6,869 nt of DNA from Methanolinea sp. SDB (GCA_001412335.1 LKUF01000283.1:1-6869), one strand, 5' to 3'; positions 1 through 6,550 are shown, counted from the stretch's first letter. Program-made: numbers and translations. The notes: generated from the letters alone by a model not told the origin.

Positions 1-21
1 TTTTTTCCGGCGATCCGCTCT

Positions 22-1347
22 TCACGACTTTTTATAGGCAGCCGCCGAGGAGACGAATGCCCGTGCAAACTCCGGGCTGAAGTACGCATGCATGTAGGTC
101 CCTGCCGCCTGGTGGACGTACAGTCCGTCGAGCCCTTCGCTGATGCCTGATCCCCTGGCGAGTCGGATAGAGAAACGGGCGTCGGCTTTACATTCCACAC
201 ACGAGTAATGGAACTCGTGCCCGAGGATCCGGGACCCTGGTCGTGCAAAGGACAGCCCACCTGTCCACTCACCGTCCGAGTAGCCGAGGGCCTGGATCCG
301 GCCGGTCATGCGGGCCCGTGCAGGGAGTATTCCTGCCATCGCGTACTCCCGGTCGGTCTCGATGCTCTCCGAAAGGGCAAGAAGCCCGCCACACTCGGCA
401 TATATGGGCATCCCGTCATCGGCCGCCTTCCGTGCGGCCTCTCCAAACGCAGATCTCTCGAGCCCTGCGGCATGGAGCTCGGGGTAGCCTCCGCCCAGGT
501 AGAGGGCATCGATCTCCGGGAACGGGTCGTGGATGGGGCTGAATAAAATGATCTCTGCCCCGGCACGGGCAAGGCTGTCGAGATTGTCCTGGTAGTAGAA
601 ACAGAAGGCTTCGTCATCTGCAACACCGATTCGCACCGATTCGGGCATGGCCTGGCGATCCGGAATATCCGGGAGAACAGGCACCGCCCTGGCAGCGTCC
701 AGCATGGCATCGAGGTCGCAGCTATTCTCAATGAGATCGCCGATACACTGGCTCTTCTCAAGCTCGTGTGCCATCCTGAGGCCCAGGTGCCGGCTTTCTA
801 TGGTGCACTCCCTGTCAACTGGCACGAACCCGAAAGGCCGAGTCACGAGCGACTCCTCGATCATTGCCCGGTGGCGCGGGCTTCCCACCCGGTTATAGAT
901 CACCCCCGCGATCTCTTCCCCGTCTCCAAAATCACAAAATCCCCTGACGACCGCATTTGCGCTCCGTGACATTCCCCGGACGTCGACGACGAGGGCGGCA
1001 GGAGCCTGCAATATCCGCATAACGTGTGCGGTGCTGGCATGGTCTGACCCCATCAGGCCGTCGTACATCCCCATGACCCCCTCGATCACAGCGATATCTC
1101 TGCCCTGGCTCGCACGCACGAACGTCTCCAGCACACCGTCCCCGCCCATCATGAACGGATCAAGGTTTCGGGAACTCCTCCCGCAGATGACAGTATGGTG
1201 CGTCGGATCGATGAAATCGGGACCGACCTTGAACGGCTGGACACGGAGTCCGCGGCGGGTGAGGGCATCCATGATACCCCGCGCTATGGTGGTCTTTCCG
1301 CAGCCGCTGTGGGTTCCGGCTATCACGATCCTCGGGATGTGTGGCAT
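22..1347 (-). CDS. cfbB: Cobyrinate / Ni-sirohydrochlorin a,c-diamide synthase (CbiA/CfbB family)
   Basis: This glutamine-dependent, ATP-using amidotransferase converts the a and c acetate side chains of a tetrapyrrole to amides. In methanogens the substrate is Ni-sirohydrochlorin (CfbB, coenzyme F430 pathway) or cobyrinate (CbiA, cobamide pathway); sequence alone does not tell me which, so the symbol is tentative. The 441-residue length fits the family. The N-terminal P-loop synthetase domain shows GTHSGCGKTT at 11-20, KVGPDFIDPTHH at 40-51 and EGVMGMYDG at 89-97. The C-terminal class I glutamine amidotransferase domain shows YLGGGYPELHA at 283-293, the nucleophile Cys319 in YAECGG, and the His-rich segments GHEFHYS (376-382) and GTYMHAYF (416-423). 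The ATG at 1347 sits directly before the P-loop strand, 7 bases after a GAGGTG ribosome binding site. It is last in a likely three-gene minus-strand operon, 29 bases after polB. No lesion is visible. Confidence 0.93.
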   Translation of the reverse strand: MPHIPRIVIAGTHSGCGKTTIARGIMDALTRRGLRVQPFKVGPDFIDPTHHTVICGRSSRNLDPFMMGGDGVLETFVRASQGRDIAVIEGVMGMYDGLMGSDHASTAHVMRILQAPAALVVDVRGMSRSANAVVRGFCDFGDGEEIAGVIYNRVGSPRHRAMIEESLVTRPFGFVPVDRECTIESRHLGLRMAHELEKSQCIGDLIENSCDLDAMLDAARAVPVLPDIPDRQAMPESVRIGVADDEAFCFYYQDNLDSLARAGAEIILFSPIHDPFPEIDALYLGGGYPELHAAGLERSAFGEAARKAADDGMPIYAECGGLLALSESIETDREYAMAGILPARARMTGRIQALGYSDGEWTGGLSFARPGSRILGHEFHYSCVECKADARFSIRLARGSGISEGLDGLYVHQAAGTYMHAYFSPEFARAFVSSAAAYKKS

Positions 1348-1354
1348 ACTAAAT

Positions 1355-1360
1355 CACCTC
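1355..1360 (-). promoter_or_regulatory. Ribosome binding site of the a,c-diamide synthase gene
   Basis: Reading the minus strand, GAGGTG (within AGAGGTGAT) lies 7 bases before the ATG at 1347 and follows a run of six A residues. It matches the archaeal 16S rRNA 3' end well and settles the start codon. It lies in the 29-base gap after the polB stop, so the gene can be translated independently on a shared transcript. Confidence 0.85.
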
Positions 1361-1376
1361 TTTTTTCATCGGCAGT

Positions 1377-3833
1377 TTAGCCGATACCCCACTGGGAAAG
1401 CGTGGTCCGTGATGGGTCCACGTCTGCCCATTCCCACCCCAGGGATTCGATTATCCGTGAAATGGGCTGTTTTATCGTCTTTTCGAGCATGAGTTCGCGA
1501 TCGACCTCGAACTCCGGGGGTACCTGATCACCATATTCAAAACAGATGACATCGGTTTTCCTGTATTTCGATGTCACGTTTTTTATGTAGATTCTTTTCG
1601 GTTTGCTCCCCTTGACAAACTCCGCCCCCAGGTGCTCGTTTGCATATTTCGCACCTCTTACATGGGCGTCGTCGGTCTGGTAGTCGTCCAGGTGTTTTCC
1701 GATTCCGCCGGGGATCCCGATCTCGTCGAGGCTGAACCTTCCGGCCCGGTAATCGCGGATCACGTTGCCGAGATAGGCTTTCACCGATTCGTAGCCCTCC
1801 CCCTTGAGAATCATCTCCATGACTCTCTTCTGGACGGTCTTTGTGATGGCAGGATAGTCGCTTCTCCGTATCTCGAAGCCGACGACGTCGACCTGGTCGA
1901 CGACTGACCCCTCCTTCCAGATGAGGTGTCCTGCGTACCGTTTCTTCTTTCCTGCCTGGAAGAACCGCCTGTAGACCTTCTCGAACTTGATAGAGAAGTA
2001 ATGTGTCTCCGCGTTGAGCTCGCTTTTGGCAAACTCCGCGTAGCTCTCGTTGACCGCCCTCTCGATCATCCGGGCGGCATCGAGGGTCTCTTCCAGGGGA
2101 CCGGGAGGGAGCTTGATCATGCAGGAGTCTGTGTCACCATAGATGACAGAGTAGCCCATCTCCTCGATGACCCGCCTGGTGTGCTCGATGATTGCACGGC
2201 CGACAGAGGTGATGGCAGATCCGATCTCGCGGTCATACAGCCTGAACCGCGAATACCCGCTCACACCGTAATAGGTGTTCATGATGACCTTGAGGACGTT
2301 TTGCTGCATGTCGTAGAGGATATATTCGTCAGAGCCGTATGGATGGCGGTCCCTCTCTCTCTTCTTCTGGTCGCGTTCCTGGAGGAGTTCGCTTATTATG
2401 CTCCTCGTCAACCCGTCGGGCGCCTTCTCAAACCTGATACCGTTTGGAGCCCGTAATTCTCCCTCCGGGTCCTTGGTCTCGGGAGAGGCATTGATCGTCA
2501 TCATCGCCATGGGGTACAGGGACTTCAGGTCCAGGACGACCACGTTCTCTCTCACCCCCCTGGAAGGTTCGAAGACCGTTGCGCCTTCGAACTCGTCGGC
2601 CTGGGCAAATCCCTTCGATGGAAGGACGTATCTTCCATGCGCCTTCCGGAGGACAAAGATATCGATAATGTTCGAGGAGTTGAGCGTCCTGTCGAGTGGA
2701 CATCCCACATATCGTGCGATCTCGCGGTAGAACTCAATTATCCGGTTCTTTCGGTTTATCCCGACACAGAGCTGGACGTCCTTGAAGTTGTATTCCAGGA
2801 GCGTTACCGGATCTTTTTGCCACAGGTCGCTGATGGTCCCGCGATAGCGGACCTTGGTATCCCCAAGTTCCTCCTCTGCGATCGAGTCAAGGCGGTAGGA
2901 CTCCTTCTGGGTGGAGTGCATCTTCTTGTAGGCCGAGAGGAGGTCGAAGAGCGCCCTCCCGCGCAGGGCGTTCCTGTCAGTCTGGCCTTCCAGCCGTGAA
3001 AGCCCGGTCACCTGCATCCCGAGGTATTCCATCCTCCTCCTCAGGTACGGCATATCGAACTCGAGGAAGTTCCAGCCGGAGAGGATATCAGGGTCACACT
3101 CATTGATATATCCTGAAAATCCCTTCAGCATCTCTTTCTCGGAGTCAAACGTCAGGATCGTATGACGATCCTCTGCAAAACATCCGTTCTCCCGTGCCTG
3201 CGCCATGGAGATCGCCTGTACTGCGGAATCTTTTGTCCCCGGAAAATAGACAAACGTCGTGTAGTCGTCATCGAACGAGTCATGACAGGTGAGACAGATG
3301 ACCGCGTCGCGTTCGGGTTCCGGAAACCCCCGGTGGTCCTCACACTCGATGTCGACCATGCACACCCTGGCAGGCACATTGACGCCTGCGGGTGCAAGTT
3401 CCATGTACCCGGCAACATCCCCTGGTGCCCTGACCCCCCCGGTCAGCCCGGTATCTATCATGAACCGGGTGGTGAACGGGATATCGGCCTCGAAGTGGCG
3501 GTAGTTGTCACGGACCTCGCGGACATCCGTCGGACGGTTCGTGTACAGCCTCCGTAACGGTTCGCCGCGGATGGATGTATAGATCTTTTCCTGCTCGACG
3601 GTCACCTGGGAAGGGTGGTCCTTTCCGTCAACCATGCCGGCCGGGGCATAAAAGTAGGGCTGGAAACCGCTCACCTGGAGATGGACTGCCGCCCTGTCCG
3701 CACCTCTTCCGAATATGTGGATGAGCGGGCCGCCGGGCGTATTGGAATACTCCACCTGGTTTATCGCAAGATCCACCGGGCCCCTCCTGGAACCTTTCTC
3801 TCTCTCTTCCATGCCGGCTTTCAGATCTCCCAT
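1377..3833 (-). CDS. polB: Archaeal family B DNA-directed DNA polymerase with 3'-5' exonuclease
   Basis: This is a replicative-type DNA polymerase with a proofreading exonuclease, 818 residues, somewhat longer than the roughly 775-residue Pyrococcus enzymes. All exonuclease motifs are intact: Exo I MVDIECED (Asp161, Glu163), Exo II NFLEFD (255-260) and Exo III YNFKD (Tyr348, Asp352). The polymerase motifs are also intact: EGA at 416-418 matching the Y-GG/A region, motif A DLKSLYP at 435-441, motif B Lys515 to Gly523 (KVIMNTYYG), motif C YGDTDS at 565-570, and the thumb motif KKKRY at 629-633. The segment DIPFTTRFMIDTGL (117-130) resembles the region of archaeal PolB near the pocket that reads template uracil. 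The C-terminus, TTLSQWGIG, lies where a PCNA-binding peptide is expected but is degenerate. The ATG at 3833 gives a full N-terminal domain; Met8 is a possible alternative start, and neither has a strong ribosome binding site. It starts 6 bases after the dehydrogenase stop codon, which suggests coupled translation. No intein is seen. Confidence 0.97.
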   Translation of the reverse strand: MGDLKAGMEEREKGSRRGPVDLAINQVEYSNTPGGPLIHIFGRGADRAAVHLQVSGFQPYFYAPAGMVDGKDHPSQVTVEQEKIYTSIRGEPLRRLYTNRPTDVREVRDNYRHFEADIPFTTRFMIDTGLTGGVRAPGDVAGYMELAPAGVNVPARVCMVDIECEDHRGFPEPERDAVICLTCHDSFDDDYTTFVYFPGTKDSAVQAISMAQARENGCFAEDRHTILTFDSEKEMLKGFSGYINECDPDILSGWNFLEFDMPYLRRRMEYLGMQVTGLSRLEGQTDRNALRGRALFDLLSAYKKMHSTQKESYRLDSIAEEELGDTKVRYRGTISDLWQKDPVTLLEYNFKDVQLCVGINRKNRIIEFYREIARYVGCPLDRTLNSSNIIDIFVLRKAHGRYVLPSKGFAQADEFEGATVFEPSRGVRENVVVLDLKSLYPMAMMTINASPETKDPEGELRAPNGIRFEKAPDGLTRSIISELLQERDQKKRERDRHPYGSDEYILYDMQQNVLKVIMNTYYGVSGYSRFRLYDREIGSAITSVGRAIIEHTRRVIEEMGYSVIYGDTDSCMIKLPPGPLEETLDAARMIERAVNESYAEFAKSELNAETHYFSIKFEKVYRRFFQAGKKKRYAGHLIWKEGSVVDQVDVVGFEIRRSDYPAITKTVQKRVMEMILKGEGYESVKAYLGNVIRDYRAGRFSLDEIGIPGGIGKHLDDYQTDDAHVRGAKYANEHLGAEFVKGSKPKRIYIKNVTSKYRKTDVICFEYGDQVPPEFEVDRELMLEKTIKQPISRIIESLGWEWADVDPSRTTLSQWGIG
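3154..3172. repeat. Perfect 8-bp inverted repeat inside polB
   Basis: AGGATCGT at 3154-3161 is followed, after a 3-base loop, by its exact reverse complement ACGATCCT at 3165-3172. It lies in polB codons for the residues around DRHTIL (222-227), between Exo I and Exo II. Coding constraint plus chance can explain a repeat this short, and no function is claimed. Confidence 0.6.
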
Positions 3834-3839
3834 CCTGTA

Positions 3840-4706
3840 TCAGACACCGAGGGCACTGCAGAGTCCTGTCACATATGCGCCTGCATCGTCCATGTGGCGG
3901 CGTTCCCATTCGTCAAGCTCCCACTCCTCGATCCCGAGGATGCCTTCCCTGCCGATCCGGGCAGGGACCCCGAGAGAACAACGGGAGAGTCCATACTCCC
4001 CGTCAAGGACGCAGGAGCAGCTGGTAGTCTTTCTCGCGTCGGTAACCACGGTTTTGATGAGGGAGGCGATATGCCAGGACGGGCCAAAGACCGTGCCTCC
4101 CTTGCCCTTTATCACCTCCATGCTGGCACCCCGGAGGCGGTCCAGGATCGCGTCCCGGGTCTCTTCAGGGGCGGTGCCATCCAGCGGCGAGAAGAGCGGG
4201 ACCTGGTGTTCCCCGTGCTCTCCGAGGACCCAGGGTGTACCGGAAAGACCGTATTCTCCCATGACGAGTCCGAACCTGGCTCCATCGATCTGCCCGCCAA
4301 ACCCGATGCACTGGCGGGGTTCAAGACCGATCTTTCTGCTGAGATAATAGTTGTTTTCGTCCATCGGGTTGGTGACCGTGATAAGGACTCCTCCAAACCC
4401 GCGCAATGCACTGCTGCATTGCGTGGCAACGGGCAGGTTGGCGTTCAAAAGATCTGTCCGCGACTTGATATTCTGGTTCCGGGGGAGACCTGCGGAGAAG
4501 ACACAGACGTCCGCGTCCTTCACGAGCCGGTGATCGGTCGATATCCCGACGTCTATTCCGGTATGCTGGAGATCGAGGAGCTGGGCACGGAGGAACTCGG
4601 CGGCTGCATCGTAGATGATCAGTTCGTCCGCAAGTCCGAGCAGGGAGGACAAAAATGCGACCTCCCCGCCAATCTTTCCGACACCCAGCACCGCTAGGGT
4701 TGTCAT
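3840..4706 (-). CDS. Lactate/malate dehydrogenase family protein, probably NAD-dependent malate dehydrogenase
   Basis: This is a cytoplasmic 2-hydroxyacid dehydrogenase, most likely interconverting malate and oxaloacetate. The Rossmann motif is GVGKIGG at 8-14. Asp33 in IIYD, at the end of the second strand, favours NAD over NADP. Substrate-site residues are recognisable: Arg76 in AGLPRN (an Arg at the specificity position points to malate rather than lactate), Arg83 in SRTDLL, Asn113 in TNPMD, Asp141 and Arg144 in QIDGARF, and the catalytic His164 in GEHGEH. The protein has 288 residues, short for the superfamily but close to other archaeal malate dehydrogenases. The reading frame stays open upstream to 5108, but that part is antisense to pyrD; the ATG at 4706 immediately precedes the Rossmann strand and is chosen. 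No ribosome binding site is clear, and a TATA-like element about 29 bases upstream suggests a leaderless transcript. It is first in the minus-strand group, 6 bases before polB. The loop between Arg76 and Arg83 seems one residue longer than usual. Substrate is inferred, not proven. Confidence 0.9.
   Translation of the reverse strand: MTTLAVLGVGKIGGEVAFLSSLLGLADELIIYDAAAEFLRAQLLDLQHTGIDVGISTDHRLVKDADVCVFSAGLPRNQNIKSRTDLLNANLPVATQCSSALRGFGGVLITVTNPMDENNYYLSRKIGLEPRQCIGFGGQIDGARFGLVMGEYGLSGTPWVLGEHGEHQVPLFSPLDGTAPEETRDAILDRLRGASMEVIKGKGGTVFGPSWHIASLIKTVVTDARKTTSCSCVLDGEYGLSRCSLGVPARIGREGILGIEEWELDEWERRHMDDAGAYVTGLCSALGV
4399..4426. repeat. Long hairpin-forming inverted repeat inside the dehydrogenase gene
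   Basis: CGCAATGCA at 4402-4410 and TGCATTGCG at 4415-4423 are exact reverse complements separated by a 4-base loop. The flanks CC (4399-4400) and GG (4425-4426) also pair, leaving one interrupted position: a G-U wobble in plus-strand RNA, an A-C mismatch in the minus-strand mRNA. The site encodes residues around ATQCSSALRG (94-103) of the dehydrogenase. The stem is seen directly; a function is not established. Confidence 0.75.
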
Positions 4707-4764
4707 AGCTCTACTATTGGCGGCCCCAGAATAAATAATTACAATTACACAGATCTTACTTCTA
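4707..4764. promoter_or_regulatory. Divergent promoter region between the dehydrogenase and pyrD
   Basis: This 58-base spacer separates two divergent genes. The AT-rich element ATAAATAATT (4731-4740) is the only good TATA-like sequence in it and reads AATTATTTAT on the other strand. Its centre is about 29 bases from the dehydrogenase ATG (4706) and about 30 bases from the pyrD ATG (4765). With the usual archaeal distance of about 25-28 bases from TATA centre to start site, both transcripts would begin within a few bases of their start codons. Neither gene has a clear ribosome binding site, which agrees with leaderless mRNAs. The element is seen; its promoter role is inferred. Confidence 0.6.
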
Positions 4765-5652
4765 ATGCTGAAACATTCGCCCGGAATTGTTGATACAGGC
4801 GGGGTACCCTTGAAAAACCATCTTATCCTAGCTGCGGGGGTACTGGGGACGACCGGCTCCTCGCTTGCACGCATCCTTGCGGCAGGGGCGGGGTGTGTTG
4901 TCACGAAATCCATCGGTCCTGCTCCAAAAGACGGCCACCCGGGGCCGTGCCTGGTCGAGCTCGAAGACGGCCTCCTCAACGCGATGGGCCTGCCCAATCC
5001 ATCGAAGGAGTTCGTCGATGAACTTGCTGCGGTCAGGGGCGAACCCGTCATCGCGAGTATCTTTGGCGGGAATCCGGAAGAGTTCAGGCAGGTGGCGGGC
5101 TGGTTCACCGGAAAGGTTTCGGGCGTGGAGTTGAACGTGAGCTGCCCCCACGCCGAGGGCTACGGTGCGGCACTCGGCACGGACCCTGAACTGGTCGAGG
5201 CATGCACGCGAGCGGTTGCCGATCTGAGGATGCCTGTCTGGGTGAAACTGACACCGAACGTGACCGACATCACCGAGTGCGGGCTTGCCGCGGAGCGGGG
5301 CGGTGCATCGGCCATCGTTGCGATAAACACCGTGAAGGCGATGCGGATATCCACCGACCTGAAGAGGCCGGTTCTTGGGAACCGGTTCGGCGGGCTTTCC
5401 GGCCCTGCAATCTTCCCTGTCGCCGTGCGATGCGTCTACGAACTCTTCGAGGCCTGTTCCATACCCATAATCGGGTGCGGGGGTGTATCCTCAGGAAACG
5501 ATGTCCTCGAGATGATGATGGCAGGGGCGTCAGCGGTTGAGATCGGTACCGCTGTATACCGGGACCCTGCAGTATTCTCACGTATTGCGGGTGAACTGTA
5601 TGACGAGCGTGGAGAAAGCCCGGAAGAGATCGTGGGGTGCGCACATGCCTGA
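4765..5652 (+). CDS. pyrD: Dihydroorotate dehydrogenase, catalytic FMN subunit (class 1B)
   Basis: This enzyme oxidises dihydroorotate to orotate, the fourth step of pyrimidine synthesis, and passes electrons from FMN to PyrK. The 295-residue protein is a complete TIM-barrel. Visible elements are LAAGVLGTTG at 22-31, Lys48 in VTKSI, NAMGLPNP at 72-79 (orotate binding), NVSCPHAEGYG at 124-134 with the catalytic base Cys127, KLTPN at 161-165, INT at 187-189, GGLSGPA at 209-215, and the FMN phosphate-binding region from IIGCGGVSSG (235-244) to VEIGTAV (258-264). Cysteine rather than serine as base marks class 1, and the adjoining pyrK makes it 1B, which normally reduces NAD. The ATG at 4765 gives the expected short N-terminus before GGVPLKN; no ribosome binding site precedes it, and a TATA-like element about 30 bases upstream suggests a leaderless transcript. 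The stop codon lies inside pyrK. Confidence 0.97.
   Translation: MLKHSPGIVDTGGVPLKNHLILAAGVLGTTGSSLARILAAGAGCVVTKSIGPAPKDGHPGPCLVELEDGLLNAMGLPNPSKEFVDELAAVRGEPVIASIFGGNPEEFRQVAGWFTGKVSGVELNVSCPHAEGYGAALGTDPELVEACTRAVADLRMPVWVKLTPNVTDITECGLAAERGGASAIVAINTVKAMRISTDLKRPVLGNRFGGLSGPAIFPVAVRCVYELFEACSIPIIGCGGVSSGNDVLEMMMAGASAVEIGTAVYRDPAVFSRIAGELYDERGESPEEIVGCAHA
5634..5639 (+). promoter_or_regulatory. Ribosome binding site of pyrK, inside the end of pyrD
   Basis: GGGGTG lies 5 bases before the ATG at 5645, within the last codons of pyrD. It supports this start over the farther upstream ATG codons in the same frame, which overlap conserved pyrD sequence. Together with the 8-base gene overlap it suggests translational coupling of the two subunits. 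Confidence 0.65.
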
Positions 5653-6409
5653 AGGCCTTCCCGTGATAGTCACGATCAACAGGGTTGCCGAGGAGACCCC
5701 GTCCATCCGTACATTCTATTTTGACAGGGAGTTACTCTTCAAACCGGGCCAGTTCGTCATGGTCTGGGTGCCGGGGGTGGACGAGATTCCCATGGCCCTT
5801 TCAGGCCAGAACTCGATAACAGTCCAGAGAGTTGGGGATGCGACCTCGGCACTCTTCGCGCTCGGGCCAGGGGATCGGATCGGGATCAGGGGGCCGTTTG
5901 GGAACGGTTTTCCCCCCGGGAAACGTGTCCTGGCCGTGGCAGGCGGTCTTGGTGCAGCTCCACTGCTTCCGCTTGCAAGGAAGGGCTGTACCGTCTCCTT
6001 CCTGCTGGGTGCACGGACGCGGTCCGAGCTGCTCTTTCCCGGAATCCTGAAAGACTGCTGTCCACTCTTCATTGCCACCGATGACGGGTCGTACGGTCAT
6101 CACGGGTTTGTGACCGATCTCTTGAAACAGGTCGATCCCGGTGCTGCCGATGCAATCTGTGTCTGCGGACCGGAACAGATGATGGTTGCGGTCCACGGGA
6201 TACTGAAGGAAGGAGGGATGCTTGAGCGCTCGTATTTCAGCCTCCATCGGTACATGAAATGCGGAATTGGAGTCTGCGGTTCATGCTGCATGGATCCCGG
6301 GGGCTTACGGGTATGCAGGGATGGACCTATATTCAGGGGTGATCAGCTTGAAGGGAGCGAATTCGGAAAATATGCGCGTGATGCAAGTGGAAGACGGCAA
6401 AAGGTCTGA
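5645..6409 (+). CDS. pyrK: Dihydroorotate dehydrogenase electron-transfer subunit (FAD, [2Fe-2S])
   Basis: PyrK carries electrons from the PyrD FMN through a [2Fe-2S] cluster and FAD to NAD. The 254-residue protein has the ferredoxin-reductase fold in the usual order. The N-terminal FAD-binding barrel contains KPGQF (33-37) and GPFGNGF (83-89). The nucleotide-binding domain has the glycine-rich AGGLGAAPLLPL (99-110) and VCGPEQMM (173-180). The C-terminal cluster motif supplies Cys206, Cys211, Cys214 and Cys224 (CGIGVCGSC followed by LRVC). Cys215, next to Cys214, is an extra cysteine. At the FAD site, where many family members have RPxS, this protein has PMALS (49-53) without the arginine. 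The chosen ATG overlaps the end of pyrD by 8 bases and has its own ribosome binding site; the open frame extending back to 5537 is antisense-free but lies within pyrD. The two genes form an operon with a 1:1 functional partnership. Confidence 0.95.
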   Translation: MPEGLPVIVTINRVAEETPSIRTFYFDRELLFKPGQFVMVWVPGVDEIPMALSGQNSITVQRVGDATSALFALGPGDRIGIRGPFGNGFPPGKRVLAVAGGLGAAPLLPLARKGCTVSFLLGARTRSELLFPGILKDCCPLFIATDDGSYGHHGFVTDLLKQVDPGAADAICVCGPEQMMVAVHGILKEGGMLERSYFSLHRYMKCGIGVCGSCCMDPGGLRVCRDGPIFRGDQLEGSEFGKYARDASGRRQKV

Positions 6410-6550
6410 TATTATATACCCGCGGTGAAAAAATGGCACACTGATCCCCCCATAAATCCGATTATTGCCGTAAAAACAGGAAAATCACTATCAAGACTTC
6501 AAATTCATTTAGAAAATTATTAATAAGACCAGAAAGGATTTTAATTTTGA

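Noticed and set aside
1349..1369. Six-codon minus-strand ORF (MKKEVI) between polB and the a,c-diamide synthase
   Set aside because: It merely reads through the ribosome binding site of the next gene, and it has no ribosome binding site of its own.
1926..2456. A 176-codon plus-strand frame and other frames opposite polB
   Set aside because: They lie within the polymerase domain codons on the other strand and have no starts, motifs or neighbours that support them.
3615..4697. A 360-codon open frame on the plus strand
   Set aside because: It is antisense to both the polymerase N-terminus and the dehydrogenase, shows no recognisable motif, and is the kind of long shadow frame expected opposite GC-rich codons.
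4707..5108. Upstream extension of the dehydrogenase frame
   Set aside because: It would be antisense to the 5' part of pyrD, cross the AT-rich promoter region, and add about 134 residues with no family counterpart ahead of the Rossmann strand.
5537..5644. Longer pyrK start at 5537
   Set aside because: This stretch lies over conserved pyrD FMN-binding codons; the ATG at 5645 has a ribosome binding site and gives a normal PyrK N-terminus.
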